From Streptomyces sp. LaPpAH-108 (GTDB lineage: Bacteria > Actinomycetota > Actinomycetes > Streptomycetales > Streptomycetaceae): a stretch of DNA of 64,000 bases. Under the pieces are notes generated by a model, which worked only from the letters and a program-made list of their open reading frames with translations, had not been told where the DNA came from and ran no database searches. Location: contig NZ_KB891987.1 in NCBI RefSeq assembly GCF_000373625.1, positions 1,045,081 through 1,109,080 on the forward strand. Reading direction: 5' to 3'. This document shows positions 49,960 through 57,654 of this stretch, piece by piece (position 1 is the first letter of the stretch; each line of letters opens with the position of its first letter). Made by a program: the position numbers and the translations under genes.

Positions 49960-51591
49960 ATGGACGCTGTGACCCAGGTCCCCGCCCCCGTCAACGAGCC
50001 GGTGCACGGCTACGCCCCCGGCAGCCCCGAGCGCGCCCGCCTCGAGGCCAAGCTCAAGGAGCTGGCCGAGAACCCGGTCGACCTGCCGATGACCATCGGC
50101 GGCGAGAAGCGGATGGGCGGCGGCGAGCCGTTCCAGGTCGTCCAGCCGCACCACCACAAGGCCGTCCTCGGCACCCTGCGCAACGCCACCCGCGAGGACG
50201 CACAGGACGCCGTCGACGCCGCCCTGGCCGCCGCCCCGGCCTGGCGCGCGATGTCCTTCGACGACCGCGCCGCGATCATCCTGCGCGCCGCCGAGCTGCT
50301 GGCGGGCCCCTGGCGCGAGACCATCGCCGCCTCCACCATGCTCGGCCAGTCCAAGACCGCCCAGCAGGCCGAGATCGACAGCCCCTGCGAGCTGGTCGAC
50401 TTCTGGCGCTTCAACGTGCACTACGCCCGCCAGATCCTGGCCGAGCAGCCCCCGGCCAACTCCCCGGGCGTGTGGAACCGCATGGACCACCGCCCGCTGG
50501 AGGGCTTCGTCTACGCGATCACGCCGTTCAACTTCTCGGCCATCGCCGCCAACCTGCCCACCGCGCCCGCCCTCATGGGCAACGTGGTGGTCTGGAAGCC
50601 GTCCCCGACCCAGACCCACGCCGCCGTGCTGCTGATGAAGCTCCTCGAGGAGGCCGGGCTGCCCAAGGGCGTCATCAACCTGGTCACCGGCGACGGCATC
50701 GCGGTCTCCGAGGTCGTCCTGGCCCACCGCGACCTCGCGGGCATCCACTTCACCGGCTCGACCAAGACCTTCCAGTACCTGTGGAAGACGGTCGGCAACA
50801 ACATCGAGAAGTACCGCGCCTACCCGCGCCTGGTCGGCGAGACCGGCGGCAAGGACTTCGTGGTCGCGCACCCGAGCGCCGACCGCGCCGTGCTGAAGAC
50901 CGCCCTGACCCGTGGTGCCTTCGAGTACCAGGGCCAGAAGTGCTCGGCCACCTCCCGCGCCTACATCCCGGCCTCCCTCTGGAACTCCGGCTTCAAGGAG
51001 GAGTTCGCGGCCGAGGTCGACGGCCTGACCATGGGCGACGTCACCGACCTGTCGAACTTCATCGGCGCGGTCATCGACGAGCGCTCCTTCGCCAAGAACA
51101 AGGCCGCCATCGACCGCGCCGCCGAGGACCCCACCTGCACGATCGTCGCGGGCGGCTCCTACGACGACGCGGTGGGCTACTTCGTCCGCCCGACCGTCAT
51201 CGAGTGCACCGACCCGGAGAACGAGGTCTTCCGCACCGAGTACTTCGGCCCGATCCTCGGCGTGTACGTCTACGACGACGAGAAGTACGACGAGATGCTG
51301 ACCCAGATGGAGTCGGTGTCGGACTACGCCCTGACCGGCTCGGTCATCGCCAACGACCGCGCGGCTGCGGCGTACACGATGGAGAAGCTCCGCTACGCGG
51401 CGGGCAACTTCTACATCAACGACAAGTCCACCGGTGCCGTCGTCGGCCAGCAGCCCTTCGGCGGCGGCCGTGCCTCCGGCACCGACGACAAGGCGGGCGC
51501 CCCGCAGAACCTGATGCGCTGGACGCTGACCCGCGCCATCAAGGAGACGCTGGTCCCGCCGACCGAGTACGGCTACCCGCACATGGGCTGA
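49960..51591 (+). CDS. pruA: L-glutamate gamma-semialdehyde dehydrogenase (P5C dehydrogenase)
   Basis: NAD-dependent aldehyde dehydrogenase of 543 residues. Catalytic Cys328 lies in YQGQKCSATSRAY and Glu294 in LVGETGGKDF. GSTKTFQYLWKTVG is the cofactor region, and PFGGGRASGTDDKAG the C-terminal motif. It oxidises the semialdehyde from the ProDH step to glutamate. Located downstream of ProDH, behind AAGGAG. A strong hairpin follows. Confidence 0.96.
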   Translation: MDAVTQVPAPVNEPVHGYAPGSPERARLEAKLKELAENPVDLPMTIGGEKRMGGGEPFQVVQPHHHKAVLGTLRNATREDAQDAVDAALAAAPAWRAMSFDDRAAIILRAAELLAGPWRETIAASTMLGQSKTAQQAEIDSPCELVDFWRFNVHYARQILAEQPPANSPGVWNRMDHRPLEGFVYAITPFNFSAIAANLPTAPALMGNVVVWKPSPTQTHAAVLLMKLLEEAGLPKGVINLVTGDGIAVSEVVLAHRDLAGIHFTGSTKTFQYLWKTVGNNIEKYRAYPRLVGETGGKDFVVAHPSADRAVLKTALTRGAFEYQGQKCSATSRAYIPASLWNSGFKEEFAAEVDGLTMGDVTDLSNFIGAVIDERSFAKNKAAIDRAAEDPTCTIVAGGSYDDAVGYFVRPTVIECTDPENEVFRTEYFGPILGVYVYDDEKYDEMLTQMESVSDYALTGSVIANDRAAAAYTMEKLRYAAGNFYINDKSTGAVVGQQPFGGGRASGTDDKAGAPQNLMRWTLTRAIKETLVPPTEYGYPHMG

Positions 51592-51605
51592 CGCTCCCCG
51601 TGAAC

Positions 51606-51648
51606 CGGCCCGGGAGGCCCCGACCACGAGTCGGGACCTCCCGGGCCG
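51606..51648 (+). terminator. Terminator after pruA
   Basis: A 19-bp stem (51606-51624 with 51630-51648, starting CGGCCCGGGAGG) has one mismatch and the loop CACGA, starting 14 bases after the pruA stop. It ends the proline operon. Confidence 0.85.
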
Positions 51649-51695
51649 TTCCCGTGCCCCGCCCGTGTCCTCCGGCCGCTGCTAGCGTCCGCGCC

Positions 51696-52352
51696 ATGGA
51701 CCCCTTCTCCCTCTCCTGGACGGCGCTGCGCGAGACGGTGGCCGCCCTCCCGGACCCGGACTTCGCCCGCCCCTCCGGCTGCGCGGGCTGGCTCGTCCGC
51801 GACCTGGTCTGCCACCTGGTCATCGACGCCCAGGACGTCCTGATCACCCTGGTGACCCCCGCCGACACGCCCCCGACCCGGGACGCGGCGACCTACTGGA
51901 CCGTCACCCCCACCCCGCCCACCGGCGACGACCCCCTGGACGCGCTGACCGTCCGGCTGGCGGCGGCGTACGAGGACCCCGCCCTGCTGAGGTTCCACCT
52001 GGACGACGTGGGCTCGGCGGCGGGCCGCGCGGCGCGGCTGGCGGACCCCATGACGCGGGTCGCCACCCAGGACCAGGTGCTCACCACCGCCGACTACCTC
52101 TCGGCGTACGTCCTGGAGTGGACCCTCCACCATCTGGACCTGATCGCCCACCTCCCGGACGCGCCGCGCCCGCCCGCCGAGACCCTGTCCGTCTCCCGCG
52201 CCCTCCTGGAGCGGATCGCGGGAGAGCCGTTCCCCACCGGGATGTCCGACACGGACGCGCTGCTGCTCAGTACGGGGCGCCGCGTCCCGACGGCGGGGGA
52301 GCGGGTCCAACTCGGCGCTCTGGCCGAGCGGTTGCCGTTCGTCCTCGGGTGA
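51696..52352 (+). CDS. Maleylpyruvate isomerase N-terminal (DinB-like) family protein
   Basis: Protein of 218 residues. SLSWTALRETVAALPDPDFARPSGCAGWLVRDLVCHLVIDAQDVLI gives the first metal His, and YVLEWTLHHLDLIAHLPDA the others, the pattern of the mycothiol-dependent maleylpyruvate isomerase/DinB superfamily. It is one of two such proteins in this window (the other at 7831-8427). Convergent with the MDR gene, 11 bases away. Reaction unknown. Confidence 0.8.
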   Translation: MDPFSLSWTALRETVAALPDPDFARPSGCAGWLVRDLVCHLVIDAQDVLITLVTPADTPPTRDAATYWTVTPTPPTGDDPLDALTVRLAAAYEDPALLRFHLDDVGSAAGRAARLADPMTRVATQDQVLTTADYLSAYVLEWTLHHLDLIAHLPDAPRPPAETLSVSRALLERIAGEPFPTGMSDTDALLLSTGRRVPTAGERVQLGALAERLPFVLG

Positions 52353-52363
52353 GCGGACGCGCC

Positions 52364-53356
52364 TCACCCCTTGCGCACCAGGATCTTCCCCGTGTTGCCC
52401 CCGCGCAGCATCAGCAGGAACGCCTCCACGATCCGGTCGAAGCCGTCCACCACCGTCTCGTCCAGGGACAGTTCACCGGCCAGCAGCCGCGGTACGGCGA
52501 AGTCGTACAGCTCCTCCTGCGCGTCGCGGTGAGCGCTCACCAGGAAGCCCTCGATGCGCAGGCTCTTCTCCACCACGTCGGCGTGGTCGAAGACGACCGG
52601 GGGTGCGGCCGGGGTGTTGTACTGGCTGATCGTGCCGACCCGCACCACGCGCCCCCGCTCGCGCAGCGCGCCGATCGCCGCGCCGAGGTGGTCGCCGCCG
52701 ACGTTGTCCACGAAGAGGTCGATGCCGTCCGGGGCGGCCTCGGCGAGGAGAGCGGCGACCGGGCCGTCGTGATAGTCGAAGGCGGCGTCGTAACCGACCC
52801 GCTCCGTCAGGTACTTGACCTTCTCCGGTGAACCCGCGCTGCCGATCAGGCGGCCCGCGCCGAGGAGTCGGGCGAAGCGGCCGGCCGCCGTGCCGACACC
52901 GCCCGCCGCGCCGGAGACGAACACGTCGTCGCCGGGGCGGAGTTGAGCGATCCGGGTGAGGGCCACGTACGCGGTCAGGCCGGTCCCGCCGAGCACGCTC
53001 AGATACGCCGACAGCGGCACGCCCGGGTGGTGGGGGAGACGGCGGACCTCGTCGGGGCGGACCACGGCATGGGTGCGCCAGCCGTGCCGGTGGAACACGA
53101 CCTCCCCCTCGGGGAGTTGGGGATCGCGGGAGGCGACGACCCGGCCGAGGGTACGGCCCTCCAGCGGGGCGTTCAGCGCGAAGTCGCCGTCCATCATCTC
53201 GCGGTGGTACGGGTCCACCGACCACCACAGGTTCTCCACCAGGGCCGTACCGGGCGCCGGTTCGGGCACGGGGGACTCCGTGAAGCGGAAGTGGGCGGCG
53301 GTCGGGAAGCCGTTCGGGCGGGCGGTCTGCTGCACGGTGAGCGCGGTCTCGGTCAT
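52364..53356 (-). CDS. NADP-dependent MDR oxidoreductase (CurA/leukotriene B4 reductase-like)
   Basis: Zinc-free alkene/enone reductase-like protein of 330 residues. The N-terminal GroES-like part has the ENLWWSVDPYHREMM block, the tyrosine region GGTGLTAYVALTRIAQLRPGDDVFVSGAAGGVGTAAGRFA the NADP motif, and DLFVDNVGGDHLGAAI the middle. FDRIVEAFLLMLRGGNTGKILVR is the family C-terminus. Substrate probably an alpha,beta-unsaturated carbonyl. Divergent from a LysR gene that may control it. Confidence 0.9.
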   Translation of the reverse strand: MTETALTVQQTARPNGFPTAAHFRFTESPVPEPAPGTALVENLWWSVDPYHREMMDGDFALNAPLEGRTLGRVVASRDPQLPEGEVVFHRHGWRTHAVVRPDEVRRLPHHPGVPLSAYLSVLGGTGLTAYVALTRIAQLRPGDDVFVSGAAGGVGTAAGRFARLLGAGRLIGSAGSPEKVKYLTERVGYDAAFDYHDGPVAALLAEAAPDGIDLFVDNVGGDHLGAAIGALRERGRVVRVGTISQYNTPAAPPVVFDHADVVEKSLRIEGFLVSAHRDAQEELYDFAVPRLLAGELSLDETVVDGFDRIVEAFLLMLRGGNTGKILVRKG

Positions 53357-53401
53357 GGCCGGGACCGTAGGCGGGGAATGGCGGAGCCGGGCAGGGGGTT
53401 G

Positions 53402-53440
53402 GGCTCATGCGGACGCGGCGATCCATGAGCCGCGCTCATG
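53402..53440. promoter_or_regulatory. Candidate LysR operator, GGCTCATG-N14-CATGAGCC
   Basis: GGCTCATG (53402-53409) and CATGAGCC (53424-53431) form an 8-bp inverted repeat with 14-base spacer, and GCTCATG recurs at 53434-53440. It lies in the 105-base gap between the MDR oxidoreductase and lysR genes. The T-N11-A type spacing is typical of LysR sites. Role inferred from position. Confidence 0.6.
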
Positions 53441-53461
53441 ACCCCAGGTGGGAGACCCGAC

Positions 53462-54343
53462 GTGACGACAACCGATCTCGCTCCGCAGGAGCTGCGGACC
53501 CTGGTCGCCGTGGCCGAGGAGGGCGGGTTCTCCGCCGCCGCCGTCCGGCTCGGCACGACCCAGTCGGCCGTCTCGCACGCCGTGCGCGGCATCGAGGGCA
53601 AGCTGGGCGCCGTCCTCTTCGAGCGCGGCCGGTTCGGCGCCCGGCCCACCCCCGCCGGGGAGCGGGCCACCGCCCACGCGCGGCGCGTGCTGCGGATGCT
53701 CCAGGCGCTGGCCGCCGACGCCCGGGGCGCGGACACGGGCGAGGCGTCCGGTCCGCTGCGCGTGGCCGCCTTCCGCAGCGCGGCCCTGCATCTGCTGCCG
53801 CCCGCCCTGGAACGGCTGGCCGCGCGGCACCCCGGCATCGAGGTGAGCGTGAGCGTCGTACGGGAAGTGGACGCCGGTACCGCGGGCGAGGTCGCCGCCG
53901 GGCGGGCCGACCTCGGCATCGCCACCTTCGGCGACGGCGCCCGCCCGCCCGGCACCCTGGTCGGGGACGTGCTGCTGCGCGAGCCGTACTCCCTGGTGCA
54001 CCCGGCCGGACACCCCGCCCCGCGCACCCTGCCCCTGGTCGACTGGACCGAGAACTGCGGCTCGTACACGCGCGACTGGTGGGCCGCCCAGGACTGGATA
54101 CCGGCCGCGACCGTCCGCGCCGAGGACGACGGGGCCGTGCTGTCGATGGTGGCGAGCGGGCTCGGCATGGCCGTCATGCCCGCGCTCTCGCTCACCGCCG
54201 TGCCCTCCTCCGTGGCGGTCACCGACCTCGGACCCGAGCGCCCGTACCGCGCGGTCGGCTATGTGACGACCCCCGAGCTGGCCGCAACCTCGGCCGTGCG
54301 GGCGCTCGTGCGCGAGGTGCGCGCCCTCCGCCCGGGACGGTGA
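53462..54343 (+). CDS. LysR family transcriptional regulator
   Basis: Regulator of 293 residues from GTG 53462 (VTTTDLAPQELRTLVAVAEEGGFSAAAVRLGTTQSAVSHAVRGIEGKLGAVLFERG); the N-terminal winged HTH is clear and the C-terminal periplasmic-binding-like effector domain has two lobes. It probably controls the divergent MDR oxidoreductase. An ATG at 53438 is in frame but overlaps the operator candidate; GTG 53462 is preceded by GGGAG. Confidence 0.88.
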   Translation: MTTTDLAPQELRTLVAVAEEGGFSAAAVRLGTTQSAVSHAVRGIEGKLGAVLFERGRFGARPTPAGERATAHARRVLRMLQALAADARGADTGEASGPLRVAAFRSAALHLLPPALERLAARHPGIEVSVSVVREVDAGTAGEVAAGRADLGIATFGDGARPPGTLVGDVLLREPYSLVHPAGHPAPRTLPLVDWTENCGSYTRDWWAAQDWIPAATVRAEDDGAVLSMVASGLGMAVMPALSLTAVPSSVAVTDLGPERPYRAVGYVTTPELAATSAVRALVREVRALRPGR

Positions 54344-54590
54344 ACGCCCAGGTCAGCGCCCGGTGAGCCGACACGCCGTCTCAGATAGTAGGAAGTCCGA
54401 GTAATGATGCAGACAGGCGCGGGCCGGTCCCTTAGCTTGGGATGAGCCGAACGACTCGCTTCATCAGCGAATGGCGGTCGTGAGCCGCGCCCTGTGCAGG
54501 CAACCCCTGCGGCGCCCGCTCTCCGCCCCTTCCGGCGTCTCACAGCTCATCGCTGCCGTGCCCCAGCTCTGTCGAAGGAGTCGATTTCCC

Positions 54591-54722
54591 ATGGCCGAGA
54601 CGACCGTCCGCCGCCGAGTCCGCCACACCTCCCGTACGAACGAGACCGACCGCGCCCAGGCCGCCGCAGCCCTCCAGCGCGCCCTCGACCGCCGGGACAA
54701 CGGCGGCGAGACCGGCCACTGA
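54591..54722 (+). CDS. Small basic protein, 43 residues
   Basis: ATG 54591 with AAGGAG encodes MAETTVRRRVRHTSRTNETD and a helical AAALQRALDRRDNGG end. No family recognised. The 247-base gap before it, after lysR, holds a GCAGG/CCTGC hairpin near 54495-54510 and A/T-rich sequence (near 54380-54410) that may include a promoter; I see no other gene in it. Codon use is normal. Confidence 0.6.
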   Translation: MAETTVRRRVRHTSRTNETDRAQAAAALQRALDRRDNGGETGH

Positions 54723-54763
54723 GCCGTACGACCGCCCGTCCTGTCCGTATCGCGGACAGCTCG

Positions 54764-54792
54764 TGTCATCACCTGGGACGCCGGAGTAGGGT
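54764..54792 (+). promoter_or_regulatory. Candidate leuB promoter
   Basis: TGTCAT (54764-54769), a 17-base spacer and TAGGGT (54787-54792) lie just before ATG 54799, so the mRNA would be leaderless or nearly so. CTGTCCG/CGGACAG (54741-54747, 54753-54759) is an inverted repeat just upstream and could be an operator. Confidence 0.45.
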
Positions 54793-54798
54793 GCCGAC

Positions 54799-55842
54799 AT
54801 GTCTCGCAGCATCGATCTCGCAGTGATCCCGGGTGACGGCATCGGCCAGGAGGTCGTGGCCGAAGGTCTCAAGGTCCTCTCCGCCGTCCTCCCGGAGGAC
54901 GTGAAGCTGGAGACCACGGAGTACGACTTCGGCGCCCGGCGCTACCACGCCACCGGTGAGACCCTCACCGACGCCGACCTCGCCGCCCTCAAGGACCACG
55001 ACGCCATCCTGCTCGGCGCCATCGGCGACCCGAGCGTCCCGTCCGGCGTCCTGGAGCGCGGCTTCCTGCTCAAGCTCCGCTTCGCCTTCGACCACCACGT
55101 GAACCTGCGCCCCTCCAAGCTGCTCCCCGGCGTCGCCACCCCGCTCGCCGGACAGCCGGAGATCGACTTCGTGGTGGTCCGCGAGGGCACCGAGGGCCCC
55201 TACACGGGCAACGGCGGCACCATCCGCACCGGCACCCCGCACGAGGTCGCCACCGAGGTCTCCGTGAACACCGCCTACGGCGTCGAGCGCGTCGTCCGCG
55301 ACGCCTTCGCCCGCGCCCAGGCCCGCCCGCGCAAGAAGCTCACCCTGGTCCACAAGAACAACGTGCTGACCTTCGCCGGACACCTGTGGACCAACATCTT
55401 CAACAAGGTGGCCGAGGACTACCCCGAGGTCACCACCGAGTACATCCACGTCGACGCGGCCACCATCTACCTGGTCACCCAGCCCGAGCGCTTCGACGTC
55501 ATCGTCACCGACAACCTCTTCGGGGACATCATCACCGACCTCGCCGCGGCCGTCTCCGGCGGCATCGGGGTCGCCGCCTCGGGCAACATCAACCCGAGCC
55601 GGGAGTTCCCGTCGATGTTCGAGCCCGTCCACGGCTCGGCCCCGGACATCGCCGGACAGGGCAAGGCCGACCCCACCGCCACGGTCCTCTCCGTGGCCCT
55701 CCTGCTGCGCCACCTCGGCTACGAGGCCGAGGCCGACCGTGTCGACGCGGCCGTGGCCGCCGACCTCACCGCCCGCGTGGGCGGCCCCGCCCGCTCCACC
55801 GCCGAGATCGGCGACGCGCTCGTAGCAGGCGTAACCGGCTGA
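54799..55842 (+). CDS. leuB: 3-isopropylmalate dehydrogenase
   Basis: NAD-dependent leucine-pathway enzyme of 347 residues. [20 protein letters not shown] is the cofactor/phosphate start; the substrate-binding block is [15 protein letters not shown], the Lys/Tyr/Asp site is [14 protein letters not shown], and the NAD motif is [21 protein letters not shown]. Length and sequence are typical of actinobacterial LeuB. Confidence 0.95.
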   Translation: MSRSIDLAVIPGDGIGQEVVAEGLKVLSAVLPEDVKLETTEYDFGARRYHATGETLTDADLAALKDHDAILLGAIGDPSVPSGVLERGFLLKLRFAFDHHVNLRPSKLLPGVATPLAGQPEIDFVVVREGTEGPYTGNGGTIRTGTPHEVATEVSVNTAYGVERVVRDAFARAQARPRKKLTLVHKNNVLTFAGHLWTNIFNKVAEDYPEVTTEYIHVDAATIYLVTQPERFDVIVTDNLFGDIITDLAAAVSGGIGVAASGNINPSREFPSMFEPVHGSAPDIAGQGKADPTATVLSVALLLRHLGYEAEADRVDAAVAADLTARVGGPARSTAEIGDALVAGVTG

Positions 55843-55857
55843 CCCGCCCGGCCCCTG

Positions 55858-55893
55858 AGGGCCGCCGGGTCGCCTCCAGCGCCCGGCGGCCCT
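55858..55893 (+). terminator. Terminator after leuB
   Basis: AGGGCCGCCGGG (55858-55869) pairs with CCCGGCGGCCCT (55882-55893); a TT pair follows. It begins 16 bases after the stop. Confidence 0.8.
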
Positions 55894-55961
55894 TTGCCAT
55901 GCGCCGCCGCGGTGCCACCATCAACCCCTGGGTCGCATTCACCCCGATTCCTTCCGGCCCC

Positions 55962-55990
55962 GGCTCCGCGCGATAATCGAACGCGGAGCC
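55962..55990 (+). promoter_or_regulatory. Hairpin in the leuB-ilvE gap
   Basis: GGCTCCGCG (55962-55970) pairs with CGCGGAGCC (55982-55990) around CGATAATCGAA. The 265-base gap from the leuB terminator to ilvE holds this hairpin and further GC-rich pairs near 56085-56130. It could be part of an ilvE leader, but I find no leader peptide or U tract. Confidence 0.35.
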
Positions 55991-56158
55991 GCGGTATGAG
56001 GGAAAGCTCGGACGTCCTCACTCCGGCCCTCCGGCCGGTGCGGGCGGCGTGAGCGCGGCCCGCCACGACCGGTGCTGCGTTTCGCCGGGGGCGACCCCGG
56101 TCCGGCCGAAAGACCGGAAGCCGCCCCGACCACGCCAGGAAGAGAAGGATTCCCGCTC

Positions 56159-57250
56159 ATGACGACGCCCACGATCGAGCTCAAGCCCTCCGCCCACCCG
56201 CTCGCCGCCGCCGAGCGCGAGGCGATCCTGGCCAACCCCGGTTTCGGCCGCCACTTCACCGACCACATGGTGACCATCCGGTGGACCGAGGGCCGCGGCT
56301 GGCACGACGGCCAGCTCGTCCCGTACGCCGCCATCCCGCTCGACCCGGCCACCAACGTCCTGCACTACGCGCAGGAGATCTTCGAGGGCCTGAAGGCCTA
56401 CCGCCGCCCCGACGGCTCGGTCGCCACCTTCCGTCCCGAGCAGAACGCCCGCCGCTTCCAGCGCTCCGCGCACCGCCTCGGCATGCCCGAGCTGCCCGTC
56501 GAGACCTTCGTCGAGGCCTGTGACGCGCTGGTCTCCCAGGACAAGGACTGGGTGCCCGCGCACGGCGGCGAGGAATCCCTCTACCTGCGCCCCTTCATGA
56601 TCGGCACCGAGGTCGGCCTGGGCGTCAAGCCGTCCAACGAGTACCTGTTCCTCGTCATCGCCTCCCCGGCCGGCGCCTACTTCAAGGGCGGCGTGAAGCC
56701 CGTCTCCATCTGGGCCTCCGAGGACCGCGTCCGTGCCGTCCCCGGCGGCATGGGCGACGCCAAGACCGGCGGCAACTACGCCGCCTCCCTGCTCGCCCAG
56801 GCCGAGGCCGCCACCAAGGGCTGCGACCAGGTCTGCTACCTCGACGCCGTCGAGCACAAGTGGGTCGAGGAACTGGGCGGCATGAACCTGTTCTTCGTCT
56901 ACGGAAACAAGATCATCACCCCGACCCTCACCGGCTCCATCCTGGAGGGCGTCACCCGTGACTCCCTGCTGACCGTCGCCCGCGACCTCGGCTACGAGGC
57001 TGAGGAGGGCCGCATCTCCGTCGACCAGTGGCAGCGCGACACGGAGAACGGCACCCTCACCGAGGTCTTCGCCTGCGGCACCGCCGCCGTGATCACCCCG
57101 GTCGGCACCGTCAAGCGCGCGGGCGCCGAGTGGAAGCAGGGCGACGGGGAGCCCGGCGAGGTCACCCTCCGCCTGCGCGAGGCCCTGCTCGACCTCCAGC
57201 GCGGCATCAGCGAGGACAAGCACGGCTGGATGCACGAGCTGGCGCGGTAA
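56159..57250 (+). CDS. ilvE: Branched-chain amino-acid aminotransferase
   Basis: PLP enzyme of 363 residues, last step of valine, leucine and isoleucine synthesis. PLP Lys202 is in GMGDAKTGGNYAASL, and EIFEGLKAYR and the GTAAVITPVG phosphate-binding region are present. ATG 56159 follows GGAAGAGAAGG. It lies between leuB and cimA; a strong hairpin follows. Confidence 0.95.
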   Translation: MTTPTIELKPSAHPLAAAEREAILANPGFGRHFTDHMVTIRWTEGRGWHDGQLVPYAAIPLDPATNVLHYAQEIFEGLKAYRRPDGSVATFRPEQNARRFQRSAHRLGMPELPVETFVEACDALVSQDKDWVPAHGGEESLYLRPFMIGTEVGLGVKPSNEYLFLVIASPAGAYFKGGVKPVSIWASEDRVRAVPGGMGDAKTGGNYAASLLAQAEAATKGCDQVCYLDAVEHKWVEELGGMNLFFVYGNKIITPTLTGSILEGVTRDSLLTVARDLGYEAEEGRISVDQWQRDTENGTLTEVFACGTAAVITPVGTVKRAGAEWKQGDGEPGEVTLRLREALLDLQRGISEDKHGWMHELAR

Positions 57251-57300
57251 GGCACGCCGTAACGGTTCGCCGGACGGCTCCCGGCGAGCGCCGACAGGCG

Positions 57301-57336
57301 AGCGCCCCGGACCCCTCGCAGGTCCGGGGCGCTTTC
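57301..57336 (+). terminator. Terminator after ilvE
   Basis: AGCGCCCCGGACC (57301-57313) pairs with GGTCCGGGGCGCT (57321-57333), loop CCTCGCA, followed by TTTC-type bases; 50 bases after the ilvE stop. Confidence 0.85.
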
Positions 57337-57412
57337 GCGTCCGCCGTTCTGGACGGCCCCGCCCGCATACTGAGACAGTCGGTGGGACGGCGGGCGTTCT
57401 GTGCCAGACTTC

Positions 57413-57547
57413 CCCCGTGTTCTCGCTCTCCATGATTATGGGCAGCAGGCGCGCCGGTCCGCAGTGACCACCTCGCACGACCAGGTGCGGGTGGCACCGT
57501 CGTCCTCGACCCGCGCGCAGACCTCTCGCACCCGCGAGGGGTTTTTT
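57413..57547 (+). promoter_or_regulatory. cimA leader with T-box-like antiterminator and T6 terminator
   Basis: GGGTGGCACC (57489-57498) matches the T-box core. GCGG, bulge TGGCACC, GTCG, loop TCCT, CGAC and CCGC at 57487-57514 form a T-box-shaped antiterminator. A CCTCTCGC/GCGAGGGG hairpin (57522-57529 with 57534-57541) and six T (57542-57547) follow. ATT, an Ile codon, is in the loop of CCAT/ATGG at 57431-57442, the shape of an ultrashort Stem I specifier. The N base is C, which would fit G73 rather than the A73 expected for Ile tRNA; so T-box identity is not secure. Confidence 0.6.
57432..57467 (+). CDS. Possible short leader reading frame upstream of cimA
   Basis: ATG 57432 encodes MIMGSRRAGPQ and stops at TGA 57465-57467; an in-frame GTG at 57417 would add VFSLS. 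It lacks a strong ribosome site and has only one Ile codon, so it is a weaker explanation than the T-box for the terminator downstream. Listed because the same bases could be translated. Confidence 0.25.
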   Translation: MIMGSRRAGPQ

Positions 57548-57654
57548 CGTTTTCGGCCCACCCACGGCCGGTGACGGAGCGCGAGGGAAACTGGGGGGAA
57601 CGGTGGAGCCGGTCATTCCGGTAAGACCGACATCACAACAGGAGCCTTGAGACC

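Noticed and set aside
57432..57467. Leader peptide as the sole explanation for the cimA attenuator
   Set aside because: Only one Ile codon and no strong ribosome site; kept as a low-confidence feature but the T-box-like structure fits better.
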